DNA from: Dipteris shenzhenensis
Taxonomy: Eukaryota; Polypodiophyta; Polypodiopsida; Gleicheniales
NCBI GenBank assembly: GCA_047967505.1
Contig: CM106538.1
DNA: 64,000 bases
Direction: 5' to 3' (one strand)
The notes below the pieces were generated by a model, which was given only the letters and a program-made list of their open reading frames with translations, did not search any database and was not told the DNA's origin. Every line of letters starts with the position of its first letter. Within the stretch, counting starts at the first letter, position 1. The translations under genes and the position numbers were made by a program. Below, one piece after another: positions 14,020 to 26,277 of the stretch.

Positions 14020-15830
14020 GGTCAGCGGTTGGTGCCTAAACTAGTCTAGTGGTTGTCTATGAATAAGTTTTGGAGTAGTTGAATTGTTCAACTTAATTTC
14101 TAAACCGGGATGCCTTGGACTTAATGTGACTATCCTAAACCATCTCGGTGGTTGGAACACCATGCAATATATCATTGTGTTGGTTTAAGTCAAACACGAG
14201 TTATGTGATGATTCTAAACAAATGTGGTTGAATAGTAATATATTTCACCAGCCCGATGGTTGTCTATGAATGATTTTTGGAATAGTTTAATTATTTAACT
14301 TTTAAACTGGTTTGGCTTGGACTTAATGTGATTGTCCTAAACCAGCCTAATGTAAGTCAAACACTAGTTATGTGCCTAGGGGGGGCACTATTTATCAACC
14401 CCATATAGCACGTGTGATCAAGGGGTATTAAGAAAACCCCCTAATTACGGATGTTTATAGCCTATATACAGCCCTTCTATAAATTTTGAGATAATAAAAG
14501 TATCCCTTATGTATGAAAATTTTCACTTTTTGAATTAAAAAACCCCTTATGTGTGTATATTTTTTGTAACTCCATAAAGATATAAAACCCATTCTATTGA
14601 TCTTGTGTGCTATCTTACGTATCTCTTAGTGGCCCCCTAGGGTTATGTGATTGTCCTAAACCACTTATGGTTGAACATCAATATATCACTAGTCTGGTGG
14701 TTGTCTCTGCTTGAGTTTTGGAATAGTTTAATTGTTTAATTTCCAAACTGTTGGCTTGGACGTAATGTGATTGTTCTAAACTAGCCGGGTGGTTGGAACA
14801 CCATATTTTGCAACAAAAAGAAACAATATATTGTTATTGTCTGACTGATGACTAGCACGATGGTTGAAAATGTTGTCTTTCCTAGTAGTTAAATATTAGT
14901 TAAGTTTAATTTTGGGTTGATTTGGGTCATATATCAGTTAATTTCTAAGCCAGTCTGGCTTGTACTTATTGTCCTAAACCAGTTGAGTGGTTTGGAACAT
15001 CGTGAAAATATCACCAAGTAGGCTCAAGTCAAACATGGGTTATGTGATTGTCCTAAATAGCGCGGTTGAAACATAAATATATTACAAAAATAGAAATAAT
15101 TAATGACCAACCCAATTGTTGGTTGAAATTGTTGTGTTTCAAAATAGTTAAATTATTTAAGTTTACTTTTGGGCTGGTTTGGATCACACACTAGTCATTT
15201 CCAAACCAAGTTGCCTTGGACTTATGTGATTATCCTAAGCCAGCCCACAGTTAGAACATTGTGCAATATATCACCGAGCTGGTTCAAGTTAAACAAAGTT
15301 GTTAACCCACATGGTTGAACAGAAAATAAATAGAAACATATTTTTCAGCCTAAATAATTGATGTGACCAGCCCGGTGGTTTGTGCTTTCTAGTAGTTAAA
15401 TTAGTTTATTTTACTAGTCATTAAATTAGTTTAGTTTACTTTCTGGTCTAGCTTGGATCATGCTTAGACTGTGATCATCAAAAACTAGCCTAGTGATTGG
15501 AACAACAATATATAATTTATCTAGCTAATGTGATTGTTATTTAGTTGTTTAATTGTTTTGTTTTCTACTAGCTTGATTACTTTAATTAGTAGTGTGATTA
15601 TCCCAAACCAACCCAGTGGTTGGAGCACCGAGCTGGTATAGGTTAGGCACTAGTTATGTGTTTGTCCTAAACCAACCCGCTGGTTGAAATTGTTTTATTT
15701 TGTAGTAGTGAAATTGTTTTGCCTTCCAGTAGCTTAATTAGTTTAACTAGCTTGATTAGTTTTGTAGTATAGTGAAATTATTTTGCTTTCTAGTAGCTTG
15801 ATTAGTTTAATTAGGTTGATTATACTATTT
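14020..15830. repeat. divergent ~200-250 bp tandem array
   Basis: A phrase of the form ATGTGATTGTCCTAAACCA recurs about ten times (near 14128, 14209, 14326, 14644, 14765, 14970, 15041, 15225, 15591, 15655). It alternates between a context beginning CTTGGACTTA with GGTTGGAACACC after it, and a context beginning ACTAGTTATGTG with GGTTGAACA after it. CTTGGACTTA-type starts lie at about 14112, 14313, 14753, 14957 and 15213, giving units of about 200-256 bp once the 267-bp MITE insertion is removed. Units are strongly diverged, so the array is old. It ends about 50 bp upstream of a Cys-rich gene exon and may lie in its intron. Confidence 0.75.
14375..14641. mobile_element. hAT-like MITE, copy A
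   Basis: A 267-bp non-coding insertion in the tandem array. The ends are CCTAGGGGGGGCACT and, read inward from the right, CCTAGGGGGCCACT (one mismatch and one indel). Perfect 8-bp direct repeats GTTATGTG flank it (14367-14374 and 14642-14649). Neighbouring array units read GTTATGTG-ATTGTCCTAAA without the insert, so they serve as paralogous empty sites and confirm the borders. The family matches the element at 4049-4294. The 8-bp duplication points to hAT mobilisation. Confidence 0.9.
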
Positions 15831-15877
15831 TTTTTCTTTCATCAAAATTTTATTTCTTGCATGTTGGGTGAGCAGAC

Positions 15878-16455
15878 GCAGTTGTATCTAAAGTTTATGG
15901 CCCAAAACCCTGACCTTTTGATTGGTTAAAGGAGCTTTAAGCATTGTAAGTCTTGGTGAGCCCCTGGTACATTAGGAAACTCAAAGATAGGAATGTGTGT
16001 TATTGTAAAACACATAGACTTTGAATTGGCCCAAAAAGCTTTGAGTGACTTAAGAGCTTATCGTGTTGAAGCATTTCTCGATGGAGATATCTGTCCATGT
16101 CTCACAAATGAATGTGCAGTTTGTAGGCCACCCAAATCTTCACCATGTGTTGTGAGGGAGACCAAGCTTTATAGCCTAAGGTCTCTATTGGAGCCAATAG
16201 TTTGTCTAAAGGGAGACTCTGAGTGGCACTAGATTGAATGCATTTGTGGCACATGCACGGATTGTAATCTGGAGAAGAGGCAATATGATGTATGTCCTAA
16301 TGAAATGAGGGAAGACAACCCTGTTGCTCTAAAATGGATGAGATTTGAACATGATAATGTTGAAGGATCTAAGAAAAATGGATAGCTACTATTGTATGAG
16401 AGCCCTAGGGCACCAACTCCCTTTACTAAGAAAACCTATCAAAATCTTGAGTATG
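15878..16455 (+). pseudogene. Cys-rich unnamed family, middle exon
   Basis: A protein-like stretch runs from QLYLKFMAQNPDLLIG through VSPWYIRKLKDRNVCYCK and the ORF at 15993-16232 to a second Cys cluster ECICGTCTDCN and CPNEM, ending near KKTYQN. Cysteine pairs (CYC, CPC, CAVC, CICGTC) suggest metal binding. Damage: stop after LLIG, a frameshift near 15945, another near 16000, TAG at 16230-16232 and TAG near 16383. I recognise the layout as an uncharacterised, widely dispersed and probably transposon-encoded family with no accepted name. It is the part missing from the copy at 38.4-41.4 kb, which supplies the flanking exons. Function is unknown; a DDE-type transposase is only a guess. Confidence 0.6.
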
Positions 16456-16779
16456 AGATGAATTTAACAATATGCCGTGTGTAGAAATTATTCAGAGTGT
16501 TCTACACTAAAAGAGCTTCAAATATGTCTTTACACCTTGAAATTTTGGTAACACATGAAAAAGTTGAATTCATTTGTTCATATTTTAGTGTAATTTTCAT
16601 CTTACCCCCCCTCATCCAAAAGACCCCCCCCCCCCTTAAGTCTCACATATTATGAAAAATATGTACAAATCTTAAAATCTTACCTATTTTTCAAGGTATA
16701 TACCTTATATTTTGTGGGAGGGGGGACATGAAATTTTCATATTTTTCCCTTGAATATTTGAATTTTAAAACGAAAATCT
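16456..16779. other. spacer with poly-C and G-rich tracts
   Basis: AT-rich sequence with a run of about 13 C at 16624-16636 and an inverted pair GGGGGACATG (16721-16730) / CATGTCCCCC (16799-16808). The Cys-rich reading frame is lost here; this may be a decayed intron. Confidence 0.4.
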
Positions 16780-17292
16780 ATGCATATTATTTTTGGTCCA
16801 TGTCCCCCCATACCTTGGATTTTGGACGAGGGTAGTAACATATTACATATTGAGTTGGCACCCCATGATAAGAGCACTCAGCCGAGGGAGCTTGTAGAGC
16901 ACTTGGCTCATCCATCCCAAAATACATGCTTCACAATTTCACAACTAGCTGCCAAGATAAGTAGTTCAGGAAGTGCCTTACCAAATTTCCCCATGACACT
17001 ATTATCTTGTCATATATTTTACAAAAACCACTCTTTTCAAGAACAAGATGACATGCTTGTTGTTGCTGACTCAGAGTCTAGGTTAGCAAAATGTGCATAC
17101 CATTTCTACATTTTAGAGGATAGGGAATACAACACCTTATTTGTGCAGCATGCTTTTCTATTGCATTGCGAATGGCTTAAAAATGATGATCCCCATGTAC
17201 AAGAAAATAACATTGGGTATGATCATATGGTGCTTCCTCTTAGTTTGAATCAACCCATGCATTTGACTTTGTCTCAAGGTTTAAATCCCTAA
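16780..17292 (+). pseudogene. ORF with tail like the Cys-rich family
   Basis: A 170-codon open frame. Its last third (about residues 107-140) reads AYHFYILEDREYNTLFVQHA then FLLHCEWLKND, close to the FHFYISDDRTHDTLFV segment of the gene piece at 40269-41400, so I place it with the same family. The first two thirds (PRELVEHLAHPSQNT..., ISQLAAKISSSGSALPNF) match nothing I recognise and may be another exon or a fusion. It lies 330 bp downstream of the middle exon, in the expected order and strand. No stop inside, but no promoter or convincing start is evident. Confidence 0.45.
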
Positions 17293-18240
17293 CCGTCTAA
17301 ACATGACATGGAAAATGGGGTGTCTTGGAGTAGTGAACAACTAAGAAAATGCATTCTAAGGGAAATGTGTTCCACTTATTCTCGAGAAATGGATAAATCC
17401 CAAACCCATCGTGCTCGTTTTACAACCATTGCACTTGTTTTATGTGAATCCCATATAGTAAATCCCCACTATGCTTGTTCTCCAACCATTGTGCTTGCTT
17501 TTTATAGTAAATCTTAAACCCACCACACTTTTTTAGTAATCACAAATGATTGGATGTATTCTAGTCTTACAAACTTGGTAGCATAATAGGACATAAGAGT
17601 GTCCTTTTGAGGTTTTGGCCAAAAAATCACTTGTTGTAGATGTGTTTTTGGGTGATTTCCTCTCTTTAGCTTGTAACGGTAGACTCATAGGACTATTATC
17701 TAAAAATATAAGGGCACAAAAAACTATTACATGTGATTACAAAATTTTCACAAATTTATGGTAACACAGTCTTTCACCTAGACAACACTCTGATTTAAAA
17801 CTTTATCTAGCATGCCTAAAAATAAAATTGATTTCAAGGAGCTAGCATTTCTTACAAAACATTTATAAGTATATCAAACACCTAAGAGTGACAAAACTTT
17901 GTTTAAAAATCATTTTGGCAAGATTAATTTATCAATTAACAAGAGTGGTTAGCCTACCATGTTGCACTATAAGTCGCATTTCCTAAATAAGCATATCTAT
18001 ATACTACACATAATAGCCACAAAGCATAATATCTTAAGTATAACAATCTTATATCATAAGGGAAAGTCACCACGTCACAATAGGAGGGGGGTCTAAGCAT
18101 CATATATCCAGACTTGCAATGCAAGTCCTTGCTTTGCAAGTTTCTGGTGGGTTAGAGGACTTACGCCTAAGATGAGCCTTGGGAAATTTTCTTCATTCAT
18201 AATATTCAAGCTTGCAACCCCTCCACAGGGGGATATTGGA
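17293..18240. other. unrecognised DNA
   Basis: No gene recognised. Around 17400-17520 the phrase CAACCATTG-TGCTTG-TTTTA recurs two or three times as an imperfect short repeat. The ORF 17308-17517 shows no motif. Confidence 0.4.
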
Positions 18241-19410
18241 TGGATAGCACCAGATGGATCTTCACCTCAGCCCATCTAAGGTGTTCTTCCTCTTCGCTTA
18301 TGGTTGCGATTTTGAAGGCTTAGGCCAGCTTTAGAAGTATCCTTCGGAGAGTTCCCCTACTCTGTCGAAGAGATTGATAGGTAGCCGATTATGTGGAATG
18401 ATAGTATACTTGACGAACATGGTAGGCAGCTTGGTATGTCTCACTATATGCAAAGATTCAGGTGGGAGAGAGGCCTCCAAGAGGCTTCTAGAAGTTTGTC
18501 AACAATAACAATTAGTCACCGCAGAAGGGGATACTTTAGATTGATGCAGCCCTTCCCCTTGATTGGGTGGATATAAATGATTGGCTTATTGTTTGTTCCA
18601 TGTGGATGGGGGTCTTCTTGAGGATAGGAATTTTTTTGGGAGCACAAAAGGATGCCTTGGTTTTTTATGTACAGGTAGATGGCAAGCTGGTTATTTCTTC
18701 AGAAGATATTCTTTTGGGCATATCTTTCTAGCCTGTCACAGGATCATAGGCTTTTTAGATCAAGGCAAGGACTCTGTATGTCATATTGATTCAAGCGCTC
18801 GTCTTTCTCTTTTAGGTTCTTGGAGGTTGTTGCTCTTTGGAGGAGTCCCCATAAAGTTTATTTAGTGGGACTCCAAAGCGTGGGAATGGATTGTTGAGGG
18901 AACCAAGAGAAGAGCCTTCCTTTTTTTGATCATGCGGTCAATAACTCTAGGAGGTTTTAGATTAGTTGTAGATGCTAGAGACCTTCCAAATCCCCTCATT
19001 GGGAGAGGTATCACGTTTTCATTGATTTGTAGAGGATCTTCTAGCGGAGGCTTTGGAGATCCCAAAGAAATACAAAGGTCGCTCTATTTTTTTGGCTTTC
19101 TATTCATGGAGGGATTGCAGTGAACAGGTGGAGGTCTAAATTTGGGGTAGACCCCACTTGTTGTCTTAGGTGCTCGTTTGCTGCAGAGTTGATTCATCAT
19201 TTCTATGGGACTATAGGCATGCAAGAACCATTTGGATGGGAATTTCCAGGGTCCTCAGTACTTTTCCTCTTGTACAACATGATGTATTTCCGTTATGAGC
19301 TTGCTCACGCGGGTAATTTTTCATACTTAATACAAGTCTTTTTCAAGGAAAAAAATGAAGAAGAAGTTTGTAGAGCTATTAGTTGGCTACAGATTTGTTG
19401 TTTATAGTTT
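18240..19410 (+). pseudogene. LINE ORF2 3' remnant (zf-RVT region)
   Basis: Frames broken by many stops. About 19085-19240 reads FGVDPTCCLRCSFAAELIHH, matching the reverse-transcriptase zinc-binding (zf-RVT) domain at the C-terminus of plant L1-type LINE ORF2: CxxC followed by E..HH. The preceding sequence (LPNPLIGRGITFSL, near 18985) aligns at nucleotide level with the minus-strand copy at about 36530-36810, which shows a shared repeat family. The part at 18391-18865 probably belongs to the same ORF but I cannot assign motifs to it. No poly-A tail is visible before the copia sequence at 19509. Confidence 0.55.
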
Positions 19411-19508
19411 TGGCATCCGAGTTATGCATGAAAAATTATAGGACCTGCAAAATTGCAAAAAGTTACAGTCTACACTGTAGTTTGCTTGCCTCACCAACAT
19501 TCTCTTGG

Positions 19509-22500
19509 AGATTTTTAGCATTAAAAATTTTGATGGGACAAACTTTTCTTTGTGGAAAGAATAGATAAGGAATGTGCTTATTCAAAAGAAGTAGATTAAA
19601 CCCCTGGATTAGGCTAAGCCTACAGGAGCTATGTATGAGGATGATTGGAATGAGTTGGATGCATTACCAAGGTCTAATGTTCATATTGCAATTTCACAAT
19701 AGTAAATGAGAAGACTACGAAAGATTTGTGGAAGAAATTATGTGCCACTTATGAGAAGGAAACTACCTCTAATAAAGTTTACCTCATGAAGACATTGTTT
19801 GAGCTGTAGATGAAGGAAGGGGTCTCCATTGCTTCTAACTTAAATGAATTCAATATTATTTTCAGCCAGCTTCAAAATTTTGATGTGGAGACTAAGGAAA
19901 TATTCCTCTTATGTTCATTGCCATGCTTATGGGATGCCTTCCATATAGCTACCTATCAGTAACTCTGCACCTAGTGGAGCACTAAAGTTTGATGATGTTG
20001 TGGCTAGCTTGTTGGCAAAGGAGATTAGATGAAAGTCTATGGAAGGCAACAAGCAGGATGGAGCCTTAAATGTGCAAAGGGGTAGATCACAATTCAGGGG
20101 GAAGTCTCAAGAAAGAGAGAAGTCTCATAACAAATCTAGGGCAGGAAAATTAAGTGTTACCATTGTGGCAAGAAGGGCCACATGAAATCCTTCTTCTAAA
20201 AGTTGAAAGGAGAGCAAAAGGATAAGAAAAAGAATGCAAATTTCGGGTGCAAATAAGAAGCAAGAGAGTCCAAGGGAGGACAAAGGAAAAGTGAAGATTG
20301 AGGAGATCAATGCAGCATCATGACTAATAATAGTAACTATGCCATTCTCTTCATGTCTAGTCTACCTCCATAGTTGCTCACCACTTTAGATTATGCATAT
20401 TCACAAGATTGGATTTTGGACTCTGGTGCTTCATTCCATGTTAATCCCCATAGGGAATGGTTCTCCATTTATGATAGGAGAAAGACATGTTGTGTGCATC
20501 TTGGAAATAACTATGCATGTGACAAAGTGGGAGTAGGTGACATAAAGTTTTCTTTTGCAAATGAGTCTACATTTGTTTTAAAAAATGTGAGACGTGTGCC
20601 TAAGCTAACCAAGAGTCTCATTTCAGTGGGTCAGCTAGATGATGCTGGTTTTTAGACCATCTTTGATTTTGGGATTTGGAAAATTCAAAAGGGATCTATG
20701 CTTTTGGCCAGGGGTGCCAAATGTGAGACTCTGTATTCCTTACATGTGTCAGGTGTGTCTGATCATGTTGTTGCAATAACTGAGCAGCCAAGTATTCCTT
20801 TGTGGCATTGCCAGTTGGGCCATATGAGTCAAAATGGAATGAAACTCTTATGCCATTTGGGTTACGTACTGCATTTCAATCTTTTTTACTTTGAATTTTG
20901 TGAGCACTATCTTTATGGGAAGTATATTGAATTAGCCCATAAAAGAAGGGGAAAGAAAGAGCTTGAAAAGCTTGATTTGGTGCATTTAGGCAATGTGATC
21001 CCATGCCTAGATGGTCATTATGTAGGGCTGAATACTATGTGACATGCATTAATGATGCAACTAGGAAAGTGTGGCCTTATGCTATGGCTCAGAAGAGTGA
21101 TGTGTTCTAGGTATTTCAAAAATGGATAGCTTTGGTTGAAAATCAGTCAGGTAGAATGCTTAAATGCCTACAAACTGATAATGGTGGAGAGTATCTCTCT
21201 CATGACTTTCAACATTTTGTAATACACGTGGGATCAAGAGGGAAATCACGTGCCCTTGTACTCTAGAGCAAAACTTTAGATGCAGAAAAGATGAACCATG
21301 CCATTTAGGAAAGGTTGCAATGTATGCTTTCCAATGCAAGTCTTTCTGGTGGTTTTTTGGCTAAGGCAATGAAGACTGCAGTACACGTGATCAATAGATC
21401 ACCTAGTAAGAGTTTGGATGGTGGTATTCTTGAAGAGGCATGAGTGGCAAGAAGCCCTCTTACTCTCATTTTTGTATATTTGGGTGTGAGGTGTATTCAT
21501 ATGTGCCAAAAGAGCTTCGAAAGAAGCTAGATCCCAAGTCTAGGAAATGCATCTTTCTAGGTTATGGTGAAAGTGGAGAGATGGGCTATCATCTCTAGGA
21601 TCCAGAAGAAAAAAAGATCATATGCATCCATGATATGTTCTTCAATGAGAAGAAGATGCATAATACACCCGTGAGGGATGTGGAAATGAGGAGAATCACT
21701 TTCTAGGATGTGAATCTGACTGCATATGTTGATAGACAACAAGTTGTTCATGCACCAAATGTGTAGGAAATGGTACCACTAGATATTCCCACAAGTGAGC
21801 CATAGGTACACAATCAAGGGCAAATGATGGGTCATCTATTGGTGGAAATGATGAGCCAAATGTTTCTAATATGCAAGCGGGAGAGCAAGCTGAAATGCCC
21901 TTGAGAAGATTAGCTGCATTGTCTAGACCACTTGATAGGTTTGTTCCAAGGGTAGACTATGTGATGCTTACTGATTGTGGGGAGCCTTCTTGCTATAGAG
22001 AGGCTATGATGTGCGAGGATTAGCACAAGTGGGAGTATGATATGCAATCAGAGATGGTTCACTCATGAAGAATAAGACTTGGGACTTGGTTTCTTTACCA
22101 CATGGAAAGAAAGCATTGCCATGATGTCCCTAAATATAAGGCTTGTTTGGTTGCTAAAGGATTCAAGCAAGAGAAGGGTGTATACTTTGATTAGATCTTC
22201 TCTATAGTTGTGAAGATGACCACACTTAGATGCGTACTTGGATTTGTGGTAGAAGAGGATGTGTAGCTAATGCAGATGGATGTCAAGACGGCTTTCTTGC
22301 ATGGGGATCTACATGAGGAAATTAACATGGTGTAGTCGAAAGGCTTTGAAGAAAAGGGAAAAGAGCATTTGGTTTGCAAGCTAAAAAAGATTCTCTATGG
22401 CCTTAAGCAAGCGCCTAGAGAATGGTATCAGAAATTTGATGCTTTCATTTGGTCCCAGGGTTTCAAAAGGAGTGAAATTGATCACTGCTTCTACACTAAA

Positions 22501-22771
22501 AGGGCTAAGGATAATATTTTGATACTCTTGGCACTTTATGTGGATGATATGCTATTGTCTAGCAAGAACACTTATGAGATGGATGCATTAAAGGCCAAGT
22601 TGCATGAGGCCTTTTTCATGAAGGATTTGGGACCTACAATTCATATTCTTGGTATGCACATCACATGTGACCAGATCAGTAGGAAACTCCTTTTGCTTTC
22701 ACAAAAGGAGTATGCTACAAAAGTATTGCAGCATTTCAATATGGAGGGGGGGAAGGTAGTGAGTACCATGG
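19509..22771 (+). pseudogene. gag-pol: copia copy 1, decayed gag-pol
   Basis: Same family as element 3 (52.1-55.1 kb), but this copy keeps gag and protease. In order: gag from about 19509 (FDGTNFSLWKE-like); CCHC zinc knuckle near 20150-20200 (CYHCGKKGHMK); protease ORF 20374-20655 with DSGASFHV; GAG-pre-integrase ORF 20698-21042 (LWHCQLGHMSQNG); decayed integrase 21050-21800; RT ORF 22369-22771 with YGLKQAPREW and YVDDML. Many stops match sense codons in element 3: TAG at 19592, 21108, 21704 and 22333 face CAG, and TAG at 21596 faces TGG. RNase H and the 3' LTR are absent because another copia LTR begins at 22772. No 5' LTR was found upstream. Confidence 0.85.
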
Positions 22772-22924
22772 TGTAATTACATAATACCTTAAGGTCATTT
22801 GTTGCAAGCCCTAACCATACCCAAAGGGGTTTTAATGTACATATTCATGTTTATGTTCAATACAGTGTACAGCTAGTCCATCTTGTGTGCAATCCTCTCT
22901 CTCCCTCTGTCACTTCTATTATCA
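22772..22924 (+). mobile_element. LTR of another copia element
   Basis: Starts TGTAATTACATAATACC where copia copy 1's RT breaks off, and ends ATTATCA directly before a primer-binding site. About 153 bp, with a pyrimidine-rich end (CTCTCTCTCCCTCTGTCACTT) similar in style to the 171-bp LTRs of element 3 but of different sequence. Its partner LTR and the rest of copy 1 are not found in the window. Confidence 0.55.
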
Positions 22925-22936
22925 TGGTATCAAAGC
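22925..22936 (+). promoter_or_regulatory. primer-binding site (tRNA-Met type)
   Basis: TGGTATCAAAGC differs by one base from TGGTATCAGAGC, complementary to the 3' end of initiator tRNA-Met, and sits directly after the LTR end. Confidence 0.6.
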
Positions 22937-24309
22937 TGATGGTGCTCCCAAGCTCTTGTATCTTGTCAAGTTACCAATCCCTCATTATGCAAGGCATTCA
23001 ATCTTTGTGAGTGAGTTTTAAATTAGAGAGAGTGCAATCCCTTGTTCTGTCAAGGCACAAAATCCTTTGTCTTGTCAAGGTGTAAGCACTCCATTTGAGG
23101 CATCTTCTTCATCCTCTCTAGCTCTTCATGTAGAGCTCATTCTCCTCTCCGTTTTGGTTCAAGAAGCCCAAGATTTGCCTTATGGAGCTTGAGACATGAT
23201 CATTTAGGTCTCTGTGTCTAGAGATGGAGAGGTTCATTGTGATGTATTCTCTGAGAGATTTTTGGACTCTTCAAGATATATGAAATGTATATTTCTATAA
23301 TTTTTATTTGTTGAGAATTCTGTACTCCTCTCAGAACCATGCTTGAGCTTCAACAGCAAGATAGCCTACTATGACTCAAAAACTACTATAGCAAGCTCAA
23401 ATACTCAAAGCAAAGACACATCTCACCCACCTACAAGGCTCTAAGGTAACCTGAAACTACAATAGGGCCCTAGCTGCAATGACAAGGCATAAAGGTAGCC
23501 TCCATCCAAAGCTTTAAAGGACTATGCCACTCAAAGAAGCTTGACTCTAGTGATGACTCCAATTTTGCCAAGAAAACAACGTCAACAGCTCCTCAATGGC
23601 TCAAAGAAAAGAGCTTTGACCATCCCACATAGCAAGCTCACAAGCCCTCTATGGCAACAACATGAGTGGGTATGGACAAGCAACCAATGAAGGACTGCAC
23701 ACGGTCATGCTACACCCACAAGCCAACCAGCTTGCATCAAATAACCTCCAACATATCGACTCCATCCAAACACAGATCTATCTCTCAATAGCACCATTAA
23801 TGGTGAAGATTAGCTCCACAGAGACTCTGTGTTCAACAAGTCTATTATGCCTACAATGATAGGCTCGACAGCACTGAAGCTCCTATGCAGCTAAACTCAC
23901 ATGTGATTACAATGTCCAAACAGAGGCTACAATGACTCAAGCTCCCACAGAAACCATAGCAAGCTCCCAGAAGACATCAATCAGCAAACGAGTAGCCCCC
24001 ACAACATCGGCCTTGACCTACAACAATAGAAAAACAAAGTTTGCTGCTATTTTAGTAATTGGTGCACTGACTACCTCTTGTTCTTTGATGTCCTAAATTC
24101 TTCTTTTGTGAATTGGGACTCTCCCCCAACTCAGACATAGAGGGTGCTAATATTATATGTTTTGATTTCTCCTCTTTAATATAACTCTTTCTGCAAGACC
24201 TCCAACTGCTCCTATAGTATATTCACCCAGATTGACTCTGCAGTCTTGATATGCTATCCAAATGGTTGCTCAAGTGTAATTAAAAATTTCTATTTTATGT
24301 TCATCCACA
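22937..24309. other. leader-like sequence, no coding domain
   Basis: The first few hundred bases repeat CTTGTC-AAGG motifs, like an LTR-element leader. From about 23330 the sequence is rich in CTCAA, AGCTC and CACA without a recognised domain. It may be the LTR or leader of the minus-strand gypsy element that follows, but no matching LTR pair was found. Confidence 0.35.
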
Positions 24310-24315
24310 TTTTAG

Positions 24316-26180
24316 TCATGTAATGGTACAATCTTCTCTGCAACTCTTCTCTTCTACACCTTTACTACTCATGAACATGCCTTCTACTTCAAGAGTATCT
24401 TCATCATTCATGACCTTGATCTGAGCCTCTACATCTGTCAATGCATCCACTCTTTCTTGTAATATTGTATTCTCATTGGACAATTTTGAATTTCCCTCCA
24501 TCAAGATATTTAACTATTCAATTAGGGTGATTTCACCTCCAGTAGCCACTTCTGTATATTTTCAACCATACCAATCAACAAATTCTACAACTTCTTGGTC
24601 TTGTCCTAAATCTATGCATTTTGCTATTTTAGTTATCCCATCATCAACATATTAGTTGTTTCTCTCTCCTGGGCCTCCTTTTGTTGCTATGGCAATTGAT
24701 TTCTCTCTTGAGTTAACCTTGCCTTTTCATCTGTAAGCTGTTCAATCTAAATCTGCAATCTTGTCACCTTAATATGCACATGTTTAGAAAATTTCTCATG
24801 GCCTTCCTTGTAGCTCTTATGCATCTGTCCTTTTGTTTCTAATTCTTCTAGCAACATCTGTTCATGTTGAGATATTAGCCTTTACTATCGATGAAATGTG
24901 GTCAAAAATTTAACAAAAGATACAATTCGACTTACTACCCAATCTGCCTCTTGCTCAAAAATTTCTTCAAGCATACTCTGATCATTCACATTAGGAAGAT
25001 TCAAAATTGGAATTTGCTGATGCTGCAATTCTTCTCATCCTAGTCATGGGATTAAGATAAACTCTTTGCATTTTATTGGCTCCTCTTGTCCCATTATTCT
25101 ATTGGCTTCTCCTCCTTTGGATTGATATTTTCTTTATCGTTTCCTTGCTCTACCAATAATACATCCTTGTATTTGGTTAGTAACTCTAGGATTTCCAATC
25201 CCTTGTCCTCCTTTGTCTTTGATTTAGCATTCCCTTGTTTGAATCTCAACTTCATCAATATTCTTGTAGGATAACTACTCCATGGAGGAGATGGCAACAC
25301 ATCTTCAACAATTTTAAACCTCTTGTAGGACTCATCAAGATCCCTGTCTATGTATCCAATTTCTTTCAACTTGGCCCTTTCCTCTTCTATGAGTGGAATC
25401 TTGTTTAGGTTAGTTGTATCATCCCCTTCTTTTAAAGGTTGTTCTGGCCGTGTAACTATATTTGCATACTCAAGAAGTCCAACCAGCATATGTTTGACCT
25501 TTGACTATGTAACACTTCTACATTTTTCCTTACCCAAAACTTATCCCATTATTCTAGATGCACTATCCCTGTTGAGTTATACTTACATCCACTTTCTACT
25601 AAAAGAATTAGTGAGTAATTGGATTCTGACATATAGTCATATTTCATAAGAAACATTATGCACTCTAGAAACCATAAAAATTGCTCCTGTCTCACTATGT
25701 TTATGCAATTTCTAATCATATAGTAATTTTTGGTGGTCTGAGGCATCCCGTATTTTGCAACCATCTGTTATGAAGTGCATTTTATTTCTTCCTTTTTATG
25801 TGCCTCTGGATACCATGGTAAGTTAAATACTTGTAACACCACCTACTAAGTCATTCATAGTCTTGGTGCTACATAACCCCTTGATTCTTGAAAGCAAACA
25901 AACTACTTATCGGCCTACATATTAATCTACCACCTGCACCAATGGCAGTTGTGGTAACCTTCCAGCTCCATCTTCTTTAACCATACTAAATTTTTGGATA
26001 AATCATCATCCAATTGAAATTTAAAATCCACAAATGTAGACAGCTCAGCTATAGCATATTGACTTACTTGCTTTGCCCACTTTAGGTCGACTCTACGACT
26101 TGCTCCTCAAGCTCTTCCAACTTTTGGGCTTTAGAATGTAGTGTTTTGGATGTTCCAAAAGACACCTTTCTTTTTCCCAT
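24316..26180 (-). pseudogene. extra ORF downstream of gypsy integrase
   Basis: Minus-strand reading starts at ATG 26180-26178: MGKRKVSFGTSKTLHSKAQK then LEELEEQ. It continues through ELSTFVDFKFQLDDDLSK (about 26050), an ORF at 25764-25549 (TTKNYYMIRNCINIVRQEQF), an ORF at 25489-25094 rich in Lys/Glu, and a heptad-rich coiled coil (MLLEELETKGQMHKSYKEG, near 24850; further Leu/Glu-rich sequence 24504-24316). Frameshifts and stops break it into five or more pieces, together about 600 codons. It follows the integrase in the same strand, so it is likely a third ORF of the gypsy element. I do not recognise the family. No signal peptide or membrane segment is evident, so an env-like role is not supported. 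Confidence 0.5.
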
Positions 26181-26277
26181 ACTTTTCTACTGCATCTAAG
26201 AGTCTGAGTCTACTTAGGCTTGCAAAGTGGTGCTTGCAGTGTCTACTGTGGGCAATGGTCTATTTGTGCATAAGAGA

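Noticed and set aside
14020-15830. CRISPR-like repeat array
   Set aside because: Repeats are long, diverged and lack uniform spacers; the setting is a plant nuclear genome.
24316-26180. Envelope-like gene for the gypsy 3' ORF
   Set aside because: No signal peptide, hydrophobic anchor or glycoprotein-like Cys pattern is visible; coiled-coil content alone is not enough.
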